Shown: positions 1-9,598 of the stretch, one piece after another | Numbering within the stretch: the first letter of the stretch is position 1 | Layout of the letters: the number at the start of each line of letters is the position of its first letter | NCBI GenBank assembly: GCA_950295325.1 | Contig: OX485804.1 | Span: 41,542,001 to 41,602,000, forward strand | Length of the DNA: 60,000 nt | Source: Polytrichum commune | Taxonomy: Eukaryota; Streptophyta; Polytrichopsida; Polytrichales; Polytrichaceae | Reading direction: 5' to 3' | Notes under the pieces: model-generated | Told to the model about the DNA's origin: nothing | The model's input: the letters and a program-made list of their open reading frames with translations, nothing else | The model's database searches: none | Program-made: the position numbers and the translations under genes

Positions 1-78
1 GAGTGGCTCCAGTGTGCCAGATTTGCAATGTACAGGAGAGTATCTTACTTCCAAGTTGCCATGAGCGTGGCTATGTTA

Positions 79-1384
79 GGGCCACTTCACACACGAGCCA
101 AGAGCCGTGACCATGAAATTGTGAGAGCCCAAAAGAAAAGTGTCCAAAGGCCATCCCAACACTAAAAATACATCGATGTCCAAACAAAACCAAAAAAACA
201 TTGCCAACAAAATTTCTTTTTTCTGATATATCACCAACAAGTAACCACTTTAAGCATATCTTTTTTTAAAGAAAAAAAACCCTTTAAACTTCACTCTAGC
301 GAAATGAACAAAATGGATGATGGTTCATGGGAGCTGTTGGGCAGGTTGATCGTTGGCCAAGGTACAAGCTTGCGATCTCCTCACTATCCAAAGCGGAAGG
401 TGTGTGATGCTTAATTACCCATCTCATGTGGTGCCCTCCTCTCCAACACCCATGAAATTGTGAGAGCCCAAAAGAAAGTGTCCAAAGGCCGTCCCAACAC
501 TAAAAATATATCGATGTCCAAACAAAACCAAAAAAAAATTACCAACAAAATTTCTTTTTTTTTGATATATCACCAACAAATAACCACTTCAAGAATGTCT
601 TTTTTTTAAAGAAAAAATCCCTTTAAACTTCACTCTAGCGAAATAAACAAAATGGATGATGGTTCATGGGAGCTGTTGGGCAGGTTGATAGCCTGCCAAG
701 GTACAAGCTCGCGATCTCCTCACTATCCAAAGCGGAAGGTGTGCGATGCTTAATTACCCACCTCATGTGGTGCCCTCCTCTCCAACACCCATGTTGCCCA
801 ACTCTCTAGCTAGACCCCATTAGTAATTCCAAATTTGAAGTGGACAAGCCATCCACATGCAAACATTGGCCCCGCGTTAAGCACCCCATGTCCACACCAT
901 ATGCTCCCACTCGAGTAACATGTGGCTACTACACCAATTAGTTCATAGAAAGCCCAAAAATCTCGTTACATATCCAACATCATGTAGTGTGGTCATGGAA
1001 CCTCAAGTGTAGTGTGAAGTCATGTGTGACTGGGCCCTCAACCAAATGCTATTTCAATGAATTTCTATTCATGCGGGTCTTCACACATGAAAAATAAGAA
1101 TTAATCAATGGTTGTGAGCGTTCGGAGTGCCATGGTCTCCCGGTTTTGTGTTAGGCCTACCTTCAAGAGGTGGGTTTTGAAAATAATCCAAGTGACCATG
1201 AAACATGAGCCATATGATGCCATGTAAGAATCCATGTAGACTTTACATCCATCTTGCATTCACGTACTCCATTGGTCCCTCAAGCGTAGTGTGAAGCGAA
1301 CTTGGACCGGCCCCGCCTTTTCCACCAATGAGAGTGTGTAAAGTGTAATGGTCACGGGCTCTTAGTCTCGTGTGTGTAGTGCCC
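79..1384. mobile_element. PIF/Harbinger (Tourist)-like MITE, enlarged copy
   Basis: The element begins GGGCCACTTCACACACGAG and ends with an imperfect inverted copy of that sequence (…GTGTGTAGTGCCC). TTA flanks it on both sides (76-78 and 1385-1387), the 3-bp target duplication typical of PIF/Harbinger elements. Shorter relatives lie at 19072-19664, 19668-20179 and 41285-41764. No transposase is visible, so it is non-autonomous. At 1.3 kb it is larger than its relatives because it contains an internal tandem duplication of about 339 bp. Confidence 0.7.
112..790. repeat. 339-bp tandem duplication inside the MITE
   Basis: Two adjacent copies (112-450 and 451-790) both run from CATGAAATTGTGAGAGCCC to CTCTCCAACACC, with scattered substitutions and small differences in A/T runs. 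No coding potential is seen. Confidence 0.8.
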
Positions 1385-4189
1385 TTAGTAAACACCAGTT
1401 CACACGGGTCCCAATCCTAAGTTCCAAGTCACTCGAGGTCCATCTGTGCAATCTCAGTCGTTGAGAGCATGGAAGTTGGGACTTTCCATTTCACACGGGT
1501 CCCAAATATGACATGGATGCCTACATGGCAACACTTTATGGAGGTGAAGCTTAGGACTTGTGTTGAGAGTTGGGCTGAGCGAAAAGCTACACCCAACTCT
1601 CAACATAAGTCTTGCAAATATTTTTGCATAATATGATCAAGATCCAACTTTAATGATAATTAAACATACTTTAATAATATTTTGAGGCTTACAAGTTGGG
1701 ACTTTGCCTCTATGTTGGGACTTGCTAACACAAGTGGGACTAAGACCCCATGTGAACTAGTCCTTGGTAAGGTGTGGGAGGTGTTATTATTTTAATTTTC
1801 TTAATCAAACTTCTATATTTGATTGGTGTGTGGTTTGGAACTTTGGTGAGGATCAAAGAACAAACACCTCAAAGACACTTGAGTTTCAGGATCAAAAGAG
1901 ATTGGAATAAATGCTTCTTCAATTTTTATTAATTACTCCACACTCAATAGTCAAACATGCACTTCTGATTACCGCAATCAAATTAGTGGAGGTCTAATTT
2001 TTGTTGATGCTTCATTTGTAGATTTGCTAAAGCAACACATGTTTTGTTGTGCAGATCTAATTGGTAGATGTTGGAGAACATGAAAAATGAACCAAATAAC
2101 ACCCATATACCTTATACTCTGGAGTCTTCATTGCCTGTCCAATGCAAAATTGCATTCAAAGAAGGCCTTGGTTTTCGCTAAAGTGTCACACTAGAGACCT
2201 ACATAAAACAAATTGTCCCTCACAAAGAGTTATGCAATGATACTTTTTAGCTAAAGCTTCACATTGAAGAACTACATAAGAAATGCTCTTCACAATTTCA
2301 AAACAAGAGGAAATTGTCATGTACGAGTGTATCTCTTATCCATCCCCCATCCATCCATGCTAGGCATCAAATTGCCTAAAAAAAGAAACCTTGTCTAACA
2401 ATTTGAGACTTGGGTTATTTTATCAACTTTAGGTTTAAATTGAATCAAAGGTCCATTTTTGAAATTCGATCTCACTAAGGAGATTGTCATGGACTTAGTT
2501 CTCCTCAAGTTTTTATCTATGTCAAGTGTGATTCACAAGTTTTTATACCAGCTAGTTTATGGAATTGGGTTATATTCAACAAGGCTAGTATTGTTGCGAA
2601 CTGGAATACAACCAAAAATCATACCAGACTCATATAGACGTGGACCATGAGGAGAAGCACACAATCTCTCATATTTATGTGACCAAATTATGTCAAGTGA
2701 GTACATGCCATTGCTTTCAAAGCTTTGATAAGATGTTCAAGTTCATGTAAAAACATAAGGCTTTTTTTGTGAAGGGCTCTAGAAAATGTAGAAAGTTCAC
2801 ATGAAGTGCATATGAGGACTTCAACATTGATCATGACATTCAAACTCAACATCAAAAGTTGGAAACATTATAGTTATTTGGCATCAAAATCCCGTTGAGT
2901 TGGCTGAAATATGAGTTTGAGAACTCATGCATAATGTCACCCAAGTATTATCAATGCTCAAATTGCCATATTCAGAGAGCGGTGTTGGGCTATTATTATA
3001 TGGCTTCCTAGTTTGTCCTACTAGGATGGTTGGGCCATGCTAGCCTTGCGTAGGCCGATCTGGAATCTAAGATGGCGGATCCCTAGAGCCTACCCTATTT
3101 TACACCCTAAAGTTCTCTCAAAGTTTTTGGGATGACAAGAGGAGGTCCAAAAAGTTTCACCCAACTTTCAAAGAGGCTTTGAAACATGACGAGCTAATGA
3201 GAGTTCAATACAATTTTTTCAAAAAAGGATGAAACCCATAGGTTCGTCCTTCTTTGAAGAACTTTACAGACAACTCTATTGATTATTGGCATAAACCTCA
3301 ACGAGGGATTCCGGTTCAAAATGACTGAACTACACCAAGGATATTTGTAGAACTTGTATTTTCTTTGTATTCCAACAATTAAAGTGAAGAAATTTGTTCC
3401 CAAAAATTGGAGGGGGGGGGGGGGAAAAAAAAAAAAAAAAAAAACCCAAAACCAAGGCGGGGTTTCTTTAGGGTCCAGTCCAAGAAACTTGGGTGAAAAG
3501 TGTTGTCTAATGAGCGGAAACTGGGGGGGCAGGGTAATTGGAATCACACGTACTAGGATAACCTAGCATAAAGCAATCAAATTTCTATGCTATGATATGA
3601 ATCGGAGTTAAAACAAAGTGTAGTCAACCAAATGGTACGCCTAAATACAAACGTAGTCAAGGACTGCATGTTAGCATCCATCACGTCGCATTTTGTCACA
3701 TCGACGTCACAGCGAACTCAAAAACATTACATCGACCGGGGGGGGGGGCAATAGTCTGCCCAATAATAGTTGACATAGCCAACCCCTTGATCAATTAATT
3801 AGTAGAATGCTAAGTTGGTTGTTATTTTCTAGTTGACATAGCAATCGACTATAAAGAAAGAAATTAAAAAATCCCCTCCAAAGAATGACTTTTTTGATCT
3901 TGAGGGTTGCAAGATCTTACCATACATGCTTTTTGGATATTTGGAAAAAAAGTTATGCAAATATTGGATCTTGCACCCAAGAATATCAAAATTTTGGAAA
4001 AAATATATATTATGTTAGTTCTTTTGAATTGGCTACTAGTACTAGTTGACTATAATAGTCAATAAAAAAACAAAGGAAATATTTCCTTCACTACTATGGA
4101 GTAGAACATAGACAAAGGCCTAAGATGCACTTAGTGGTTGTTGGCGATGATGGTAGGTCTAGGCCATTGCCAATCACTAGGGCACATAG
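1385..4189. other. No gene seen; short hairpin and homopolymer tracts
   Basis: AT-rich DNA with no supported gene. A short inverted repeat lies at 1553-1577/1587-1612, with AGTTGGG-type arms around a 9-base loop. The segment 1890-2120 belongs to a dispersed repeat that recurs at 41960-42235 (same strand) and in inverted, diverged form near 25130-25330. A run of 13 G followed by 20 A lies at 3412-3444, and a run of G lies near 3740. Confidence 0.5.
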
Positions 4190-6930
4190 ATGGGAGAGGT
4201 TAGATATAACTTTGCCGCTGTGAATAAATTCTATGGTGAGCAATTTGTATTAATTTTACGAGGTGAAAATCTCTATGGAAATACAATGAGAAGTTTCTCA
4301 CCTTTGGTTCTATCAAATTTCACTTTAAAATTCTTGCATGATTTTGAGGATGTCCTCATAATTGTCTTACTTTCCGAGTTGGCTCCGAAATGCAAAGTAG
4401 ATTATGAGATTAAATTGATTCTAAGGGAGGATCTACCTAACAAGTCTTTGTATCAATTAAACTAGACTGGCCTCATGAAGTTGAAGAGATAACAAAGGAT
4501 TTCATTAGCCCATGCTATATTTTTCTTTGCAAATTATCTTTCGAACACCCATACTCTTTGTGAGTGTAAAGGATGGTCAAATGTGAATGTATAGTGACTG
4601 TTGTGCATTATCACCATATAAAAACAATTGTCTATTGACCATAGCATACGACCTACTAGATAAATTGATGGGGACGTGGTATTTTAGTTGAATCGACTTG
4701 AAGTCATGTTATGATCATATTTTAAAATAATTAAGCGACACAACCAAAATAACTATGTTGATCCGCTATGGGTCTTATGATGATGCCATTTGGGTTATGT
4801 AACGTGCTGACAATGTTTATGTCAATTATGAATTCGGTTTTTTATGACGAAATGGACAAGTACGTGTTGATCTGCATTGATGACTTCTTACTGTATTCTA
4901 AGAACACATAAGACTACAAATGAAACCTTCAAAAAGTGTTAAATAATCTTAAAACATACAAACTTCTAGCGAACAATAAGAAGATCAACTTATTCTTGTA
5001 AAATTTTGATCCAACCCAACTTAAAGAAGATCTAAGTGATTTAAAAGTGGAGGACCCATACACTCCAAAAAATCATGATTTCCTTTCCAGACTGGCCAAT
5101 TATTATCAAAAATTCATAAGGAATTTTTTTTAAGTGATGGTTTTTTAAAAATATTTTGATAAATGAGAGTCAAACATTGAAGTAGGATGAAGCCTAAAAC
5201 CAGACCTTCAAGACAATAAAACAATTGTTGTCAAATATGGGAGTAGTGAAGTATACAAAAATTTGATCGCGAATTTGAGATCTATTCGGATGTGAATGGA
5301 GTCACGATCGGTAGAGTACTTATACAAGGGTGATACCTAGTGGCTTTTAAAAGTAACAAACTTACAAGTAGCTAGTTGTGGTGGCCAACCGACGAGAATT
5401 GATGTTTTGCGGTGATGCGTCGTTCTTAAGACATGGAGTCATTGTGTAAGAGACCAAACGATGAAGGTATTTACGGATGACATATCCTTTGAATATTTCA
5501 ATACCAAAGCGTAAGTAATACTAAATGGGTTGTGATGATGTGATATGACCTTGTTGATGGATGATAAGTTGATTCACAAGTTAGAGAAGCTAGATGAAGT
5601 GAAACATAACTTTTAAAAAAAAATTTGTGAAACAATGAAAGACAACTTTGTGGCTATTATTAATGATCAATTGTTCGATATTAGAGTCTCGTAAGTTAGA
5701 CATGCAAAGGACATTCCAGTGTTGGGTAACATTTATATAAGAGATTTGACATTATTGAATAATTTTCACTACTTCAAGCAAACATGTCTTAATATTCCGG
5801 AAAGGAAGCTACAAGAGGGACTACTTCATGAGTTTCTCATTATTCCACTTACAAAGCATAAGGAAATACAAGCGTCGATGATACAACTCTAAAGAAAATA
5901 TTTTTGGCTATGAATTAAACTCGATGTTAAAGAATACATGAAGGTATATAATAAATGCCAAATAAAAAACATAGTACACAACAAAATATTGGATTATTAA
6001 ATTTTCTATCAATTTTGAAGCAAAATTGATAGCAAAATTTGCATTCAGTCTCAATGAACTTCATGATAGGGATTTCTAAAGTAGGATAGTTTAAGATCGT
6101 CATGGTCATTGTATATTGATTGAATAAGTGGGTAGTGTTCATAATGTACATTAAAAAAATCATTGTCAACAAAGTGACTCAATTATTTTTCAACAATTAG
6201 GTGTGGTTTTACGGTTTTCTTTAGGACATTGTAAGCAATTATGAATAGGTATTTCGGACTTAGTTTTGGCACCACATGTTATGTAAGATGGAAGCGAAAC
6301 TCACTATAATAACGGCTTGGTATCCTTCAAGGTGATGGTCAAACCGAGAGAACTCTATCCTCAACATGTACATGCGAACATTTTGTGAAATAGATCAATT
6401 GGATTGGCCTAAGTTTTCATCTGTTATAGAATTATTCTATAATATGATGGTTTCAAGATGTATGAGAAAGACGCCATTTTTTGTGTTTCATGCAAGAGGC
6501 GATCCAACTGCAAGCCTTGGCTTCTGGTCAGAGTAAGTTCATTCGTGATCAATTTAACACAAGCAAATTTGCATGGATTGTGGGGACATCATTAGTATAA
6601 AAGATATAAAAATAAAAAATCTTGTAGGTTGGTATTTGTCTTTAAGTTATGTCACATTCAAAAGATGTCAGGATCTTCTCATAGTGATTGGACATTTGAC
6701 ACTTCCTTTAGAAACAACAAGGTAGTCATGTGATTTTTGTAAGTTGGTTTTTGCACCAATTGTGTTGACACATGGTTTGTAGAATACGGTGATAATGATA
6801 TCTTTGTTCATACCTTATATGCCCTTTTTATACACAACGTATCACTATATTAATGTGTTGAGATACCCTCATGTAATATTGCAGGAAAAAATTAAAAAAT
6901 TAAAAAATACCGAAGAGCATATGACTTATG
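4190..6930 (+). pseudogene. Decayed Ty3/gypsy pol (RT, RNase H, integrase remnants)
   Basis: A badly eroded plus-strand gypsy copy. At 4190-4465 an open stretch matches the region just before RT (FEDV…LAPKCKVDYEI…LPNKSLYQLN, compare the usual LPP-R-VDH-I…PYR). After a deletion, 4770-5000 reads as RT with MPFGL-N, FM-IMNSVF and a CIDDFLLYSK motif (the Y/F-x-DD box). About 5260-5520 resembles RNase H (YSD-NG…VAFKS-KL…W…F-DD). About 5760-6700 has integrase-like pieces among many stops. Frames shift repeatedly and no LTRs were recognised. It is clearly older than the element at 8581-18460 and not closely related to it. Confidence 0.7.
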
Positions 6931-7852
6931 GGTGAGTACTATGTGGTTAGTATCACAGTCCATACCAAAAATTTGAGGCGATTATCACCATTGTTTCATA
7001 GGAGGATATTTCCCACAAGGTTCTAATTGCCAATATCCCACAATGCACATCGCTTGATTTCACAAAGATGGGGCCAATATGTGCTATGTAGCTTTGAGGT
7101 AGATGGGAAGTGAGTTAATTGCAAAAACCTAATCATGTATTCACATTTTATGCAAGGTGGACTTCAAGATGGACAATTTTATTCTTAACTCAATTTACAC
7201 CCATAACAAGGTCATGCAACTTTTTGAGCTTGTCAAGGTTGTCGAACACTCGTTGGAATTGAATACTAAGGTTTTTCCATATCTTTAAGTTCATATTTTT
7301 ATTCAATAGAAGTTACAAGCCATGATCAATTTGGGATTTCAATAAAGGGTTTTATTCTTTGACCACACATATTATAATGCATGGTTAGGCACTCTTCCAT
7401 GTGTGAAAGTTTGTCAAATCAAGTACAAAATTTATAGTATAAACCATGTACCCATGAGAATTTCATTAGTTGAAGCTCGTTGGTCACATGCTATTGCTCA
7501 TCGCTCACAAGATTCTTTTCATCACTCATATGCTACCACTCAACGCTTACACTTCCCTCACATAATACATCATTACATAAAATTAGGTACCAAAAAAATG
7601 GAGATAACAATTTCCCCCTTATTGTATACCTCATTTTTTATCATTTGGTATTTTGTAAAATATAAAGAGCAACTCCTCCAAGTCATAAGTAAACTAGTCA
7701 AGTTCAAATGAGATGGCAAAAAATGTCCATGTAGTAGTTCTTGGACCGATTAGCACATCATGTAATGAATAAAATTCATTATATCAAAAGTGTGTTTCTC
7801 AAACACACTTGCAAGCTTGATTTTAAGCTCAAATTAATCATGGTGGGCCCTT
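6931..7852. other. No gene seen
   Basis: AT-rich sequence downstream of the decayed gypsy copy. The open frame at 7403-7711 has no recognisable domain and an ordinary low-complexity composition, so I do not call it. Confidence 0.4.
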
Positions 7853-8090
7853 TCAAGCATCTTAGTATTGTGGTAGCTAACCTACTTGATGGATGCTTTC
7901 CATTCTCAAGCATCTTAAAGTTTTGCGGTGACTACCCTACTTGATGGATGCTTTCCAATCTCGAGCATGTTAAAGTGTTCCGGTAACTAACCCACTTCAT
8001 GGATGCTTCCCATTCTCAACAACTAAGTGTTGCATTAGCTAACCTACTTGCCAGTTGCTTTCCATCCTCAAGCATCTTTGTAAATTTGGT
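7853..8090. repeat. About 55-bp tandem repeat, roughly 4 units
   Basis: The phrase CCTACTTGATGGATGCTTTCC recurs with variation at about 7881, 7936, 7991 and 8043, each preceded by TC(A/G)AGCATCTTA-like sequence. The spacing is 52-55 bp. This is a non-coding minisatellite-like array just outside the gypsy insertion. Confidence 0.75.
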
Positions 8091-8576
8091 GGTGATTGTT
8101 ACTTTACAACTCCACTAATTATTTTCGATAACTTGCATGTATTCATAAATTTAGTAATATTCATCAAAAGAAATTGGCCCCTCACTTTGAGATTAGGCAA
8201 ATAATGCATTTATGTTACTTGAATTAGTACCACATCCCTAGGGTATGGCCAAGGGTGTTCTACGAACAGACACTCTATTCACTCCGGCCCCCCACAAGGA
8301 CCGGAGTTCTTCTTCTTCTTCTAGTACCACACACACTAATTGGAATAATAAGTGTACCTTCCATTATCAAGTCACAATGATTGAAGTACATATACCCTAA
8401 ACAAATACTAAGTGCCAAAGGTCTACACTTTGGGACTTGAATTTTTATAACAATGGTATGAAATGTTAGTTTTAGGCTTTGTGTTGGTTATGGATATGCT
8501 AACCCTCTCACTACATGCAACTACCCACAACTCAATTCAAATTCACCAACAACTGGGTGTGTTTGTTGTGTTATTC

Positions 8577-8580
8577 ACAT
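8577..8580. repeat. Left 4-bp target-site duplication (ACAT) of the gypsy element
   Basis: ACAT lies directly before the element's left end (TGTCGTG…) and again directly after its right end (…CGTGACA) at 18461-18464. Gypsy integrases make 4-6 bp duplications. A 4-bp match alone is weak, but both positions coincide with TG/CA-type ends. Confidence 0.55.
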
Positions 8581-8686
8581 TGTCGTGTAAATAACGATCG
8601 TGTGTCACTGCAGCTCGAGTACCAACCACCACTAACAAACAACACTAAAACATAGCAAAGTCACACATAAACAACACACCTCGACA
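8581..8686 (-). repeat. LTR block A (outer copy)
   Basis: A 106-bp block, TGTCGAGGTG…TACACGACA on the minus strand, so it has TG…CA ends of its own. A second copy with about 3 substitutions lies at 9024-9129 next to the polypurine tract. No copy exists at the right end of the element. Confidence 0.85.
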
Positions 8687-9021
8687 GAGAAGAAAAAGAG
8701 TAGAACACTCACAATAGCTGTAAATCTCTTCAAATGCACACAAATTAATCAAGTTATCTCTCACTCCACCAAGGGAGAATCCAAGAGTGTAAGTAGAGGA
8801 AGAAGAACTCAAGATTTATTGCAAAATCATGCAATCTACACCTCACACAAGCTCTCTCTCCACACACTAACTCACAAGACTTGACTTGGCAAGAATGCCA
8901 AGCCAAGGAGGAGGCTCCTCACTTAGGAGCCTTTCTCTCCACATCTAGATTCATCCATCCAAATCTAGATGGATGAAATCCAACGGATAAGGTACGGCCG
9001 TCGACGCCGCATACCGTGACA
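8687..9021 (-). repeat. LTR block B (left copy)
   Basis: A 335-bp block that on the minus strand begins TGTCACGGTATGCGGCGTC. It matches 18129-18460 with roughly six substitutions and two or three short indels. It contains the 14-mer ACTTGGCAAGAATG at 8884-8897 (plus strand), whose complement follows the 5' LTR segment. Confidence 0.88.
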
Positions 9022-9023
9022 GT

Positions 9024-9129
9024 TGTCGTGTAAATAACGATCGTATGTCACTGTAGCTCGAGTACCAATCACCACTAACAAACAACACTAAAACATAGCA
9101 AAGTCACACATAAACAACACACCTCGACA
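9024..9129 (-). repeat. LTR block A (inner copy, next to the polypurine tract)
   Basis: The second copy of block A. Read on the minus strand it starts TGTCGAGG immediately after the polypurine tract, the normal position for the start of a 3' LTR. It is joined to block B through the dinucleotide AC (9023-9022). Confidence 0.85.
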
Positions 9130-9139
9130 TGCCCCCCCT
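9130..9139 (-). other. Polypurine tract
   Basis: On the minus strand GAGGGGGGGCA abuts the TGTCGAGG start of block A. This is the expected plus-strand primer site of an LTR retrotransposon directly upstream of the 3' LTR. Confidence 0.75.
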
Positions 9140-9413
9140 CAGCTGACTATGGAGTCCCGCCAAGCAGCTAGGACCAATGCCAATCTAAAGGGCATGGATA
9201 ATGAAAGATTGCTCCACAACTAACTAGTGTGGTAAACGTTATTCCAATGAACTGTAGACTGGGTGCAATGTGAGCCCCATCCTTAATTGCCTCTGATGTT
9301 TGGCCATCAGATCCCAAATAATTAAATCCACCGCCTCATGTTGATTGCGTCTCCAAGCCATAACTCCTCATTTTCCATTTGGGCAGACACAAGATGATGA
9401 AAACCACACAGAA

Positions 9414-9598
9414 TCATTGAGTACGATTGGTGGAAGCACCAAGTACCGACGATCCTTGACAGCGAGGACAACTCCACTGTTCAGATGGTAGAGAAGTCAA
9501 GGGTGGCCTCAAGCATGCCATGTGCCAACCGCGTTGACATTGATCACACAAGAGCATAGTAGCCGCTCATTTCTTCTCTCCACACACAAAACATGGAA
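9414..9598 (-). pseudogene. C-terminal PHD finger of the gypsy polyprotein, split by one stop
   Basis: The integrase frame ends at a TGA (9569-9567) after CFVCGEKK. In the same frame, translation would continue to a second TGA at 9416-9414. Across the stop the residues form a PHD finger: C-x2-C before the stop, then LLCDQC, GWHMAC, a CLRPPL turn, and WSCPRC. This gives Cys4-His-Cys3 spacing with the conserved Trp two residues before the last Cys pair. PHD fingers bind histone H3 tails. The MLLCD…CL-PPL…W-CP-C style resembles PHDs that prefer weakly methylated or unmodified H3K4, but that preference is inference. It replaces the chromodomain seen at this position in chromoviruses. A single CGA-to-TGA change explains the break. 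Confidence 0.88.

Noticed and set aside
3194-3566. Open frames on both strands across the G13-A20 tract
   Set aside because: They encode poly-Phe/poly-Lys/poly-Gly from homopolymers and have no other support.
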